From: Lanius collurio
Lineage: Eukaryota; Chordata; Aves; Passeriformes; Laniidae
Reading direction: 5' to 3'
Length of the DNA: 64,000 nucleotides
NCBI GenBank assembly: GCA_020086605.1
Contig: JACBWW010000039.1
Location: forward strand, 1,251,270-1,315,269
Part shown: piece by piece, positions 1-13,059 of the stretch
Numbering within the stretch: position 1 is the stretch's first letter
Layout of the letters: the number at the start of each line of letters is the position of its first letter
Program-made: the position numbers and the translations under genes
Notes under the pieces: generated by a model
Database searches by the model: none
What the model was told of the DNA's origin: nothing
The model's input: the letters and a program-made list of their open reading frames with translations, nothing else

Positions 1-3000
1 TGAAAAAACACTGTGCAACTATCGGAGCTGCTGGGGTTGCATCAAAACAGACTTCCCACTTGGTTCAGCAGCAAACGTGGGGTTGAAGAAGAGGGTGTGT
101 TTGAAGCAGGGAAGGGAGATCCCAGCCACATCCTCTCTCTACATCCCTTGATAATCTCATTACCCAAAGTACATTTGTACTCTGTATGCAAAGGAAGGTA
201 CAAAGGCAATGAGGAAAATGGGAACTGGTAACAAGGGCCTGTATGGTGCTCCAAAGGCCGGGGTGAAGCTGCCACCACCTGCCCCAATGTCTCTGTTCCT
301 AAAAGAGATAAGACTGTCCATGGTGAGTCAGGTGAGACAGGCTGAGGCCAGCAGTCCACAGCAACAGAGGCAAAAGTAAAGTTAGCTGCACCCCTTGTGA
401 GACAGCACAGAAACCTTTTCTGCTGAGAACACTCCATTTGATCCAAAGAAAACCTTATTTTCCCCCAAAACAAGAATAATGAAATCACAGTTTTCTATCC
501 AGAAAATGTTAATGGAAAATTTGTGCCCAGCTATGAATACAGATTGGAGATATTTGGATTTCTGAGGAAAGGAAGGTCAAGTCATTTTCACAGTGTGAAA
601 AATGAAGCTAACAGAGTTCATATTTCTCTGTGAAGCAATGATTGATTTTTCTTTCTGTGCCTCATTCATACAGCACTAAACATGTATAGAGAACAAAGTT
701 ACACCTTAGATAAAGCACACAGATTACATTAATACATTGGAAATTAAGTTAACATTAGCATCTGTTTGAAGGCAGGCACAAGAACATTTAGCTCCACTCT
801 GTGAGAACAGGCGGGAGTTGGCATAAATCTTATGTATCCTAAAGCTGCAATATCACAGAAAAAGTCATCATAGCAACGTACAGATATAAGGTAGGAACCT
901 ATCACGTTCTACCTCTATGGCTGAATTTCGTCTTTGGAAGTTCATAAGGATTTTAGTTACTGAAAGCATGTTGTTACCCAATTTCAAGTGCATATGTATA
1001 GGCAATCTTTATTTTCCTGCCATCTTAATTGTAATTATCAACTCTGTGCTGCCTGAGTGATTTAACTGTGCAGAACCATTCTTATTAGAGTTGCTACTCC
1101 TATTTTATAAAGCAAGATTAATTTAAGCCAATAATCACTTCTAGAAATAATTGATAATGTATTCTTACTGTAAGAAAGGGGAACGTTTTCATGTCCTGCT
1201 GAAAAGTCCTTCCTTCAGTAAGTTTCCCCAGACTTCATTAGGAAATGTGGCATTTCGGCATTTTTGTTACGGTGGCATTCACAATGGCAAGCTCTTACAT
1301 ATGTTAGGATGTGTCCACAGCTACCTGCCAGGACACACTGAGTTTCACCACACTCTGACCCTATTAGGCTCACAGTGGGTATTATAAGGTCCCACAATGA
1401 TTGGATGTGAATTGGCCATAGGAATTTTCAACTCCCTCTGTTGGTACCTCTCAATTTCTTGACTGCATGTCACCAAAAGTCCCAGGAATGCCATTCAGGT
1501 GACAAAAACGTCCTCCCTGATACAGGTTACAAACTAATGCTTTCAGGAGACGCACATTGATAACTCAGCAGTCATTCTAGAAGCATTGTGGTGCTTGGAC
1601 TGTGACACTATGTGACCCTACCTGACCAAAGCACAGCTCCACTTGATGTTTTGCCACTGTCAGAAAAATTAAGAGGAAAAAAGGCAACAATAATGAGATT
1701 CCTATTTATTACTGTCACACAGCACATTAGCCAAGCAGCTCCTAAAACAGTCAGGATAGTCTAAACTTTCAAAACTAAGCAAGACAGAGACTGTAGTCAA
1801 AAGCTACAATAAAGTAATTTCAGAAACAAGTAACCAAAATGATCTATTGAAAAGCAGATGCAAATCAACTGTGAAAAGCAAAAAAGAGAACCACAGAACT
1901 TGGAATTTGGAGGGCACCACTGGTCAAAAGTACAGAGGCTTTATGAGAAAAAAAATCAAAACCAACTTGACTTTCAAGTAGACATTTCATTAATTAATTA
2001 GAATCATCACAGTTTGATCTTTCTCAGCCATCCATCTCGCACCCTTTTCATTTCTTTTTTTCTTGTTTTGAAGTTCATAAGCAGTGCTTTGTTTAGAAGA
2101 ATTTAAAGCAGCTGGCTAACTTCTTCTAAGATTTAAGGAACAAAACTTTATTTCATGCTTACCAACTGGTTGTGAATGATGGGTCATAGGGAATAATTGA
2201 AGAGTTGGCCATGTGTTGCAATCCTTCCCTTTAACCAAACTAATTACTTAGAGCTTTAGCATGGCCCTCACCATCTCCTAGCCTGGCACACAAAAGCAAT
2301 CCCTGTAGTAGCTTTTTAAGCAATTGCATGACCACATGTTCCTTATGAGTGGAACTAAAGGTAACACACAGTGTAAAACAAAACTACCAAACCAACTTTG
2401 AAATACAAACACAGCCAGAGAACTGAAGTGCAAAAGCATGGTAAAAAGGCTTTTCTCATCAAGTTTCCTGCTTTCTGCCATGTTGCTTTCAAAAGGCAGA
2501 AGCACTTTAGAGCAATGATGTCTATATATAAGCTGCTGAAGTACTGTCTTGTCTTCAGTGATTTTTATGATGATATTCTCTAATGCACTTTATAGAAATG
2601 TAACACCAGGCAAAGCTTCCTTTTTATGAAGGAAACAAAAAGAATAATATGTGGAACATAGCATTAGCACAGAGGTGGAATATCAGACAACAAAAGCTGA
2701 TCTCTTGTTTGCTTTCTCTTTCCCCTCTTTCTTATGTTATTCTGATAAGATCACTCTTATGTTCATCCCTTTCAACCTCAATTTTCTGGCCACCCTATGT
2801 TAGGAAAATAAGACTTTCCTGTCTTCTACTAACATTAGAACATGGTATCTCTAGCAAACATGTTCAGAGCAGATCCTGCGGCTGTTCAGGATTAAGTATG
2901 AGGGACCAACATAATTCAAGCAACAGCCTGGGTATTTGTCTAGATGTTTAATACCGAACAAAGGAATTTGATGATAAATACAAAACACTAAAAAGGGCAC

Positions 3001-4318
3001 ATACTAGCCACATATATAAAATAGTCCATGGGTATAGTGAAGAGGTCAGACAAAACTGAAACTTGTAAGAAAAGGCATTCCCCCAAGAAGAGGTAGGTAA
3101 GTACTTACTAAACATTTTTTTTCTAGTAAAAAAGCATTAATAAACTATGTCAAATTATTGCAGGATCCTTGGGTTTCCACAAATACATACCTCCTGGTTT
3201 TGTTCAAAAATTTGATCAATTTCACAGTATTTTGGGAGCATTTTACAGATGCATTGGGGGCAGGGGGGAGGCAATAGACTTGAGTCAGTTGTGAGAAACT
3301 CACTTGAGTCTGTTGCAAGCTTTCCATGGGCAGATACAGCGAGTCCTCCAAATGCTTTGGCCATTAATGGCTAGATCCTATAGACATATTATATCCTAGT
3401 TTACTATGATGTGACAAATGTTACAGCAGACAATACACCTTTAGGCTATCTGCCCACATACCCATTTGACAAACTCAAACACTGCATGATCATCAGTGGG
3501 TTTGGGTGTTCACACCCACCCAGCTTCTTACAAGAGACAAAAGCCAGTTCTGACTTAAGATGATATTCAGGCCCACTTAGAAGACAAGAGAAGAGAGCTC
3601 CCCATTTGCACTCCTTGTGAGTCCTGGAGGACCTGGTGAAGCTGGTACTCAATACAGAAATAGCATCAGGATTGGAACATCTGAGATGGTCCGTCAAAGG
3701 CCTTTGACAGATCTTGGAAAGGTTCTGCTGAGAACAGTGTAAGACCATTGCAGCAATTTCTTTTCATTCAAGAGATGAATGTCTGGCATATTTATTTCAT
3801 AAAGTGAGAACCAGTATCCCAAACAAATAGTTAGAACGAGTATTATTCAGTCTTTTTCCTGGCAACCAGCTTAAACGACTGTGTCTTGCTTTTCTGGGAA
3901 ACCTGCCAGGTGAGCTTTGAAAGGATTGTAGTGCTGACGGCAGAGTCTGGAGGGTTCGTTCCATGCACTAACCAGAGGACTGCTAAAATAATCAGGAGGA
4001 GGAGGCAAGGCCTTCATCCTGCACAGGAGAAGAGGGCTGGAGCATAATGGCATTGCCGGGGGGAAACCAAGAAGGCTATAAAGCTCACTGGGGCATGGAC
4101 TGTCTTTTACCATGTGTTTGCACAGCTCTAGCACTGAGGCACCCCAGAGTAAAGTCTTTAAAAGTGGTTAAATGACTTATGCTCTTAAAATCTATTTCCA
4201 AAAGTGAGTAGTATAACTTACATTTACTCCCTTCATTGGGCCTGGGGTGCAATTCCACTCCCACTTGCCTTCTTTTTTTTCTCATTTCTGATGAAAAAAT
4301 TACTGCCTAGTCACTTAC
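1..4318. other. Gene-free stretch, nothing firm
   Basis: A+T-rich unique sequence with no recognised gene, RNA or transposon. The longest open frame (148 codons, minus strand, 42-488) resembles no family I know and sits in unremarkable sequence. A pyrimidine-rich run lies near 2701-2745 without a well-placed AG after it. A near-perfect donor motif (GTAG|GTAAGTA) lies near 3100 but has no convincing acceptor upstream. Confidence 0.6.
3278..3315. repeat. Short 24-bp tandem duplication, 1.6 copies
   Basis: The 14-mer ACTTGAGTCAGTTG at 3278-3291 recurs with one change at 3302-3315 (ACTTGAGTCTGTTG), a period of 24 bp. The first copy contains TGAGTCA, the AP-1 core, and the second carries TGAGTCT. 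This is probably a small replication-slippage duplication. Any regulatory role is inference. Confidence 0.6.
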
Positions 4319-4378
4319 CTTGCTCACTTGTGATTCTACTGCTTACAGAGACTGTGCCTCATGAAATTATCTCCATGG
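4319..4378 (-). other. Candidate non-coding internal exon (minus strand)
   Basis: On the minus strand a pyrimidine-rich acceptor (CCACCCCCTTCTTTTAG) is followed by 60 nt and then a perfect donor, CAAG|GTAAGTGA. All three frames of the 60 nt contain a stop, so if it is transcribed it would be a lncRNA or 5'-UTR exon and not coding sequence. Splice-site quality at both ends and a normal exon length are what support it. No partner exon can be assigned, and a chance pairing of signals is quite possible. Confidence 0.2.
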
Positions 4379-4379
4379 C

Positions 4380-7300
4380 TAAAAGAAGGGGGTGGCACCA
4401 AATGGTGTTTTGCCATTTTGTTATGTCACCACATTTATTGAAAATTAAGTTTTGAGGAAAAAAAATGAATAACCAAACAGAATTCTTAAATCAGAATTAA
4501 TCCAAGCTACATAATGAAGAGCTGCCAAGTGAAAAATTTGCTACCGTGACTTACATATTGAACTGATTTAAATGACCTAATTTAGGAAAATGCATTTTAG
4601 AATGTCATTCTGTCAGTGTGGAAAACTGGTGCTGTAAGAGTCAGTAATCACCATCCTTCTGATAGTATTAATGTGAATTTTCCTATTATATAGTATAGAT
4701 TATTAGCTGTTTCATCCCTAAGGAAAACACTGATATTGACAAAGGGAGAATTTCACTTTGAGTGAAAAAGCCACACTTGGCAAGGAGTTTAAAAGCAGAA
4801 TAGTATTTATGTAAATATAATGAGAAGATTATAGCTGATCTCCTTGATGTTATTCTTTCATGAAATGATGGAAACATTAAGAAGTTATCTGAACTATGCT
4901 AAAATAGCTAAATATTGAAAAGAAACCTTACAGCCAGCTACACTGAAAGCCTATTGTCCAACCCTGTTAGGAACAGATGACTCTTTTTACATTACAGGTG
5001 ACTAAAACCAAACAGAGCTTGTTACAGGTAACAGTGCAGATCACCACCCAGCAGCTGATGGAAGAATTGACCTAAGTGATCATAGACCCTTATGTTGCTT
5101 TTTCACTCTGTTTGAGTTTTAAAGACCCAGAAATAAAAATTGAGGCCAATAATGTATATCTTTAATGCAACTGAAACACGGTATTAATGAGTATACGACA
5201 TTTATGTGTTTTTTAAAAGGTAGAAGAACAATATTGCACCACTACACCCAGTTATAAGAGCAAGTCACCATGTCAGTGGTCATACTTGTAAATTAGTTTT
5301 AGGCTCCTGGTAGACATCCTTAAAAAAACCCAAGTCAATCAAGAGTGGAACTGCCAACTGCAGCATTAGGGTATTAAAAATGTAGAACAATGTCTATCAC
5401 CCCAATTGCAACCTTAAAACTGCATAACAGATCATTGTTGGGAGAAAAACAGTCAACCACAGACCAATGTAATCAAGAGACTGATTATTTGACTGAGGAA
5501 AAAATTAGTATCGTGTGCATAGAGAGGTTTCTTTTTGGATTACAGTGACAAATGCTTCCTGATCTTTCTAAGACCTGTACACATTTGCTGATGGTTCATT
5601 CAACAGCCCTTACAAGAGGCAAAGATTTTCTTAAGTAGGTGCTTGAAATTGCATTGGCATTTTTAGGGGAAAATCAAAACAGTTCCTTTGGTCCTGGTTT
5701 GTGAATGTAGTTTCAAGCATAAAAGTATTAAAAATCAGCACAGGAGCCTTTGGGAATGGTATACAAAAAAGAGACACAATACAGTAAGCAGATGCAAGTA
5801 ACTAAACAAATTAAAGCATGCTTGGGTCAGGACAGCTGCTGTAGTTTTCTGCACATTATTTAAAAAACACTTATTTTGGATATTTTTCCTGATAAGAGCA
5901 CTTTATACCTTTCACGTTTCCTATAGTAGAAAGCCAAGCACTGCTGGGTACTACTGCCACTATGCAAGAAGAGAGGATCATTTCAGAGGCGTTCCATTTC
6001 TGAAATCCAGTTTTATCATATACATTTCCTGACAACTGGGTTCCATTTTCCTCTGCCACAATATAGAATTAGTTGAACGTATTTTAGAATTAGTTATGCT
6101 AACCTGTACTTCAAGAGCAGTCACAGTGTTAAGTGATAGATACCCATTAGAAGGAACAAGTTGAAGTCATTGAGTCCTTTATACAACATTTTTGTAAAAA
6201 TTTAAACATCATTTTGAGAAGCAGAAAACGTACCAGTCCAGTGATATCTGTCATTACTCATTTTTCACACACTCGACATGATTATTCATTACTCAAAAAT
6301 GACATAGTTAAATGCTAACTCTTGCTAAAATATTGATCATAATATGTGGGGGCATATAATTTATCTGAATCAAGTGAAATATGTTTTCCTCAGCAAGATG
6401 ATGAAAGCTTGTCTCATTACAGCATCATTTCTACTGAAGTTTCCACCATCAGTTAGTTTAATGACTCTGTGAACATTTTAATTGAGAAGATCCCTGTGCA
6501 AGTTGCTCATTCAAGACACATGGATGGGTTTGGATTTGAGAATGAGAGAAACGTGCAGTCAGCTGTGCTCAGCCTGAGAGTGCAGGCAGAAGGCAGAGAA
6601 CCAGGTGCAACAAAATACCCAGATCAGGAGAGGCAGGAGAATTTGGAGAGGAAAAGGCAAGGTGTTGCAAGCCAGGAGATGTTAAAGGATGTAACTTGCA
6701 AATAAGAATACTCAGGGTGACAATGTGATGTACAAATGTGTGTTTGTTTTAATTATTCTCACCTCCTGAAAAAAAAAAAAAAAAGGCACTGAAGTGAGTG
6801 GAAAACTACACTGCCCTTTGAAAGTCAAACCTGATAAGAAAAGGTAAACATGGCTATGACCAGCCCTGGTTTCACTCTGAATATGTACTTCATAAAGGAG
6901 AACAAATTAGCCCACGCTCTTGCATCATCCCCTGCCTGCACATGATTCACACGCATTCAAAGAAAAATTCAGAGTAAACCACTGTTTAATATCAGCTGCG
7001 TGTAGCTGGTCAGCAGATCTGCTCAAGTGGTGCTCTGCTCTCCTCTGTGGGGATATGAGCTGGGTCTTTAGATTTCCATGAAGTCTGGGATTGCTGTCAG
7101 GAGTGCCAAAGTGCTGACCCCAAAATGACTTGTGGCTATCCTGTCCTTGTGACTGATAAATTGCAGAAGGTGTTACTGCTGCAGACTGTGTTCCCTCTGT
7201 GTAACTGGGAGTGGGGCCATTCCCACCAATACACACACTTCTCTGCAAACAGTAAGCTAGGAGGAAAATGGATACAAGTAATGTCCCTATATAATCAGAA

Positions 7301-7445
7301 AAGTATCCTAGGGATGGTGACTTTTATTTCTAACTCCTAGCCACTGAAACAAAAGCTTAGAAGAGCTTGAGTGATTTGCCTGAAATCACAAAGTTCTACG
7401 TATATCAGTCTGAACACCAGATCAAGCAATAGGGCAAGGAGAAAG
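4380..7445. other. Gene-free stretch
   Basis: Unique A+T-rich sequence with no recognised repeat apart from a poly(A) run. A 107-codon minus-strand open frame lies at 6925-7248. It begins about 20 nt inside a possible acceptor (TTACTGTTTGCAG on the minus strand, near 7247), but its product is unrecognised and no good donor follows. I do not call it a gene. Confidence 0.55.
6769..6784 (+). repeat. Poly(A) run, 16 bp
   Basis: Sixteen consecutive A at 6769-6784. No target-site duplication or retroposed gene body is evident upstream, so this is a simple homopolymer and not a demonstrable retroposon tail. Confidence 0.9.
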
Positions 7446-7687
7446 AGCCTCAGGTTGTGCCAGGAGGGGTGTTAGATTGGATATTAGGAAAGATTTCTTC
7501 ACTGAAAGGGCTGTCAAGCATTGAACAAGCTGCCCAGGGAAGTGGTGGAGTCACTGGTGGTATTTACAAGATGTGTAGATGTGGTCCTTGGGGACATGGT
7601 TTAGTGATGGGCTTGGCAGTGTTTGGGTAACATTTGGACTCAATGATCCTAAAGGTCTTTTTCCACCTAAACAAATCTATGATTCAG
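7446..7687 (+). mobile_element. CR1 LINE 3' fragment (+)
   Basis: This is a diverged, 5'-truncated CR1 copy in sense orientation. It shows the usual order of avian CR1 3'-end phrases: GATTGGATATTAGGAAAG, TTCTTCACTGAAAG, GCCCAGGGAAGTGGTGGAGTC, GGACTCAATGATCCTAAAGG and a terminal CTATGATTC. CR1 is the dominant retrotransposon of birds and moves by target-primed reverse transcription, which leaves 5'-truncated copies. This fragment contains no intact coding sequence and is a dead insertion. Confidence 0.93.
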
Positions 7688-8216
7688 CTACATGGGAGCA
7701 CTGCTACCACAGCATCTCACATCTATGAATAGAAGGAGCAGAAAAAAGCACAGCAGTTTAAAAATGTCATTTCTATTAGGAAAAAATGGAAGGGGATGAA
7801 TCTCTGAATATTTCTCAGAGTGCCATTTTATTTAATGCATCTAAACCTGGAAATCTTAAGCCTAGAAAAGAAGAAAAAAATTAAAACTAATAGGATTCAT
7901 TCTAAACAATCTCCCATTCTATGTAAAGAAAATGAAGTGCTTGTCATAAACACTTTGTAAGCAACATGATTTACATTATTTTCACTTTGTTTCTGATTAT
8001 TTGATATAAAAATATACAACCCTGCATTCATTTCTAAGTTGTTCTATAGAACCTTTGCTGAACCCTTCTATGAATTCATGCACATGCAGTATCAAAACAG
8101 AGAGATGGTAAGTAGAATGTGCTTCATTATGGCAAGTACAGCTCATATCCTCCTCCACAACACAATTTATTAGTATCTAATAGAATTGTAATGTTTCTCA
8201 TTCTACATTTTTACAG

Positions 8217-8493
8217 CTGCATCAAAATATTAAAGTGTGAATTGCAATTAAACTCACACAGTGCTCTTAGCATAATTTCCCTTGTATTAATACTTAGCAA
8301 ACCAAGTTATTGGCGTAATATTACTCTTGATACTGGTTGTCATAAAGGGATAAAGCCTCCAAATAGTAATAAAGTATATTTTACTGGAGAGAGAGCAGCA
8401 GTACAAAAAACCATTATGCTACTGGAGTTGTTAATTTCTGTGGAAGGGGGTAGGGAGAGAAAGGCTTTTGACTCCTTAAATTATAGTTTGCAG
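8217..8493 (+). other. Candidate coding exon in a 157-codon open frame
   Basis: A strong acceptor, TTCTCATTCTACATTTTTACAG, ends at 8216. The open frame 8119-8592 runs through it with no stop. Two possible donors follow: CAG|GTTAGT after 8493 (277-nt exon, ending on a codon boundary) and CAG|GTAATT after 8529. The exon would start on the third base of a codon. The predicted peptide (with segments such as YWRNITLDTGCHKG) belongs to no family I recognise. Its composition, rich in Ile, Leu and Ser, is what A+T-rich random sequence would give, so chance remains the main alternative. Confidence 0.17.
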
Positions 8494-8593
8494 GTTAGTA
8501 CATCAACTCACTTTAATCTCACTAAGCAGGTAATTTACTTGCTTTCTGAAAGCACCCATGTGCAAGGAAATGCTAGTGCACTCCAGGGATGAT

Positions 8594-11500
8594 TCCAAGA
8601 TTGATTGCTTGGCTCTAGTCACCAATAATGGTCTGAATTCTGCTAAGCTCCATTTTAAATGTATCCGAAATATTTGAAGATTTTAGAGGGGTACAACTGG
8701 AGAGGCAATATTTGTTTCCTTTAACCTCAATTTACGTGTGTGTAGTCTGCTTGACTAAAGAATTTTGAATCAGAAGGGCTGAACTATGACTTGCAAATGG
8801 CCATAGGTACATTGACTTGGGATAGCACAAGTGCAGGTGTGATATCCCTGCTTATGTTATCCCTCAGGAAATCAGAAGTTATTTTGTATTTACCAGCTGC
8901 TCCTTGGATTTGCAGTTGGCTGTAGCTTTTTGTGGTTTATAGTTTGGAATTGAACTCTGCAAAAATGTGCTTATGGGAGAAATAGAAAACTTCAGTATTT
9001 TCTCATGGAGGGAAGAAAGTGCCTAAATTAAATGCTATTAAGTGGACATGACTATGATAACATTGGGCTAGATAGTTCTATAAAAGTATCTGGAAGTAGA
9101 ACTTATATGTCAAGAATTAAATTTTTCCTGCTTCATTTAGGAACATATCAGGTAAATCAAGTGCTGACCCACAGTGTAATCAGAAGTGGAGCTGCAGTAC
9201 TGGCTAGCATGTCCCAAGGGCTGGAAGCAATGAGCACTTGGCCATGGAGGCTGCAACCAAAAACCCAGTGAGGTTACGCAGTTTTCCCTGTAAATCATGT
9301 CATGAAAACAAAAGACCATTTTATTAAGTTAACAATAAAATCCCAGTCTCAGGGTGATGCTGAAGGAGGTTTTGAAAGATTATCTTGACTTATTTCAGAC
9401 AGGGTTGTGGTTTTGCAAACATCCAGTATGTGTTATTGGTAAAAGACCCTCTTATAGTTGTTTCCTTCCAACTTGCAAAGCTGTTTCTATCAGTGGAGAT
9501 TTCTCTCCCTTAGAGAGAAGTCCCTTTGCACCATGATTAAATACCACTGGGTGGGAGAGGTGAATCTGAACAGACCCCCAGATTCAGGTCCATACACTTT
9601 CACACATCATGGAACAAAATACAAATAAAACAAACCTTCCAAAACTGCTGCAAGCTCCAGTCCTACCTTCCATTGATGTTAGATTGTTTTTAACAGATTT
9701 GGCTTGTCTGTGACAATTACTGATGATAGATCCTCTGATCTGGGTAGGCTGAACATGAGGAGTCTGTATCACAGCCCACAGAATCAACATTGTGGTGTCT
9801 GGGATTTGCTGTGTCATTCATGGACTGCCAAGATAACTGCATCATTGCAATGTGTCACACATTTCATATTTTTCCTCCCCTTTTCTTCTCCCTCCCTTAT
9901 ATTTTATCTCCCAGAAATTTAATCTCTCCTGCCTAAGCCACCAGCTACCAGAATAGACCAAAGCACTTGAATATGATGAAAAGGCCATTAATTGCCACCA
10001 GCCTGACCTCCCATCAGAAACTGCCTCCCTCCTCACTCGGCGTGGGGAGGTTAATCTCCAAACTCTGTGCTGCTGTAGCCAACACAATCACTCCTGAGCT
10101 GCAGCAGTGGTGACATTACTGTGCTCACGAGGCTATGAGAACATGGTGAGCTGAAAGCTACAGAAGTATTAAGGTGACAGTCTATATTAAGTTTCAAACG
10201 TGGCCCTAATATCTTCAGTGCATCTTGAAACACCCTTGAGCACCCAGGGCTGCGGCTAAGTTTACCCATCAAAGTTTGGCTGAAACTAAAACTCTCCATT
10301 CCTTCTCCTCTATGCCTCATGGCATGTTTCCTAACAGTATAATTTACAGAAAAATGATCAAAATATCATTATGAAATGTCAGTACTCTCAGCCAAGCTCC
10401 TTTCAGACATATAAGCAGTGTGTGGCAGGCATAATAAAGTCATGATTAGGAGTGTCCTTTAAATCACAGGAAAGGGCACAGAGTAGATGTACCCTGTTCC
10501 CTCTCTGAACAGGTTCTTTGCGTGACTGTGAACAAACACATCACCAGCAAATGCCTGGGCATAACTCAATATTTTCATGCCTGTAAAGATATTAATATTT
10601 CTGATCTACCCAGCAATAGTAGTAACATCATCATTTTCTCCCTGGACATCAGGAACCATGGACAAACCAGTGCAGAAGCTGTTTCCCTCCTCAGCCCAAT
10701 GTTGGGGCCAGGGAGAGGCAAAGCAGCAGCAGAACTACAGAGAACAAGAACGGAAGCTGACAGGATCCTGGACATTAGCAATGGACACAGTTACCTCAGA
10801 GTTAGATGAGGAAAGGGAAAAGGACCTAGAAGAAAGAGTCATAGTACTAAAGAATGTGTTCTGCATGAGCATCACCAGTTCTCAGTCTTCTCCCAGCCCT
10901 GTTTCTGCTAACAAGTCCACACACACAAACCAAGGTAGACATGCATGTGAGAAATGTTCCATTTGACCCACAATAATATTACTCTAATTAACCCTTTATC
11001 TTTGACACTTAGAACTAGATCTGAAAAGGAAAATACATTCTTCACTGCCTGCTCTTTTCCTACAAAAAAAAAATAACACTATGGCCTCTGGAAAACACTC
11101 AATAAATGAATTTGGGTAACACCAGGAGCTTTGTGAAACAGTGTTCAATAGTGAGTCCAAGAGAAACTGAGAAAAGTCTATATGCTAATATAATCAAGCA
11201 CATCTCTGTGTGTAGTGCTAGGTTTGTGTTGATTGCTTCACATTTTGAAGGAAGAACCCATGAGACAACAGAAAGGGGTGAGCCCTCAGAGCATTATTCC
11301 AGGGAGTTATTCCTGGCTAACTTCCAGAAAGGATACTCCCAGGGTGGATATTTCTATTCCAGGACAAAAATACCTCATTTTGTATTGCTTTAGTCTTTTT
11401 AGAAACAATAGCTCACCTGTTATATTTGGCAGATTGTGCCAAATCCTCTTCCCTGGGTAGCCACCCTCTTTATTGTAAGGAGCCTATTCTTAGGTCCAGA

Positions 11501-12300
11501 TAAAATATTCCATAACCAATCTAGACATGAACTAAAGGAAAATGTATGCCTGAAGTCGTTAATACATATAGCACCTGTCTGGGGTGCTGTGGAGTTCTGG
11601 ATCTTAACTGTAGCTCCAGCTTAGGAGCAGTGGATGGGCAATGCAGAGGCTTCAGTTCACTTGTGGCAACATTGCCATGGGTGTGCCTGTGTCACTGTCA
11701 GTCACAAAACAGGGACCCCAGGAGGGTGCTGGACAAGGAAGCTCCCAATCCTCAGACACTGTAAAGCAGTGGGGTCAATCCTATCAAAGGGTTCTCTGTG
11801 AGCCTGTTCCTCTCTCAAAACAAGTCCTTCAGATCCTAAATCCACCTATGTCTAGGTTGCCAGATTTGAAGCAGACACCAGATTGTTTTACTTCCTAAGT
11901 TTGGACACAGCAAACAAACAAAAAAACCCTAAACCAACCCAAACCCACAAAGTAATACAGATGGGAGATGTGAGCTTTTCTTAAAGCTGAAATGATTCTT
12001 TCATAAACAAAATATTTCTGTTAGCCGACTCTTGCTGTAAATATAATCAGTGCCAAAAGGTACATTGGCTTTCCGGGCTTCACTTGTCCATCTTAGTCAT
12101 AAAATGGTAAAGAGGCCAAAGCCTAGATGCCAGCTAAAACTGTGGCAAAGCCACAGGTGAAGACTAGATTGTACTGTTCTTCGGGTGCAAAGAGTGAATA
12201 AAGGTACCGAAAAAGGATTTGACTTATAGACAAGGTGACAGTATTTCTGAAATAAAAGATTGGAATATTTTCACGGTGACTTTTTTAGGGTCATAAAGAA
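8594..12300. other. Gene-free stretch
   Basis: No recognisable gene or transposon. A moderate acceptor, TATCTTGACTTATTTCAG, ends at 9398 and is followed by 45 open codons. Overlapping open frames at 10522-10966 and 11546-11898 are unrecognised and are overlapped by others in different frames. Pyrimidine-rich sequence at 9871-9905 is simple low-complexity DNA. Confidence 0.55.
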
Positions 12301-12523
12301 GACAAAATGCCCATTTACCAAGGATGCGTGCTGGTGGTGTTATTGCCAGCCCGCGAGGCAGTAGTGACACTTGCATATCACTTCCAGGGTAGGTTTATTT
12401 CCAGACACTCCATGTTCTGGAGACATTTATCATACGCTGCCAAACTAATGTTAACATCCACTTTGAGCAAAGGAACAGATTTAAATGTCTCTGCTGATCT
12501 GACTTTTTCTCTCTTCTGTTCAG

Positions 12524-12859
12524 CAGACACATCACTTGTTCTGCTGGACTGTTTATTCCTGGCAAACACAGAACAAATTCTTCTCAGCCTTGGAAAACAA
12601 GCAGCTTGTAGCTATTAAGACAGAAAGAGAAGCAAAAGAAGGAAACCGAGTCACTGAGATGTCAGGAAAAAAAAGAAATTTGCTGGGCTATCATGACAAA
12701 AGGAAAAAAAACAATTAAATTGTCCCAAGTTTGGTTATAAAAGAGACAAGCAGGAACGAGCTGCAAAAGAAAGTAAGGATTACATTACAGTGCTAATACT
12801 GTGACTTCTCCCAGCTACCAAAGGGATGGCAAATCCAATAGCTCATGACCAGAAATAAA
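12524..12859 (+). other. Candidate terminal exon with poly(A) signal
   Basis: A strong acceptor, GACTTTTTCTCTCTTCTGTTCAG, ends at 12523 and is of the tandem NAGNAG type (CAGCAG). It is followed by 64 codons open from the first base, with a stop at 12716-12718, and by AATAAA at 12854-12859. The predicted tail is Lys/Arg-rich (for example SGKKRNLLGYHDKRKKNN). The layout is what a last coding exon looks like. I do not recognise the product and cannot place an upstream exon. An ATG-initiated frame does not cover it. Chance, or a non-coding transcript end, are alternatives. Confidence 0.2.
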
Positions 12860-13059
12860 GAGCAATTGTATCTGGGCAAAGGAAAATTGATACCTTTAAA
12901 TGTATAATCTCTTGTGCTGCTGCCTCCCAGCAAAGAACAGAAGTTGGACTGGTGGGTTTCCAATGTAAACTTATGGCATCCTGCTTAATTCCACTTTTAT
13001 TTAATGCCTCTATCCTTTATGTGGCAGTAACTTTAATGTAATATTGAAGGCTTTGGGTT

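Noticed and set aside
6769..6784. Poly(A) run as the tail of a processed pseudogene
   Set aside because: No upstream gene body or flanking target-site duplication was seen.
6925..7248. 107-codon minus-strand frame as an exon
   Set aside because: The acceptor is only moderate, there is no good donor, and the peptide is unrecognised.
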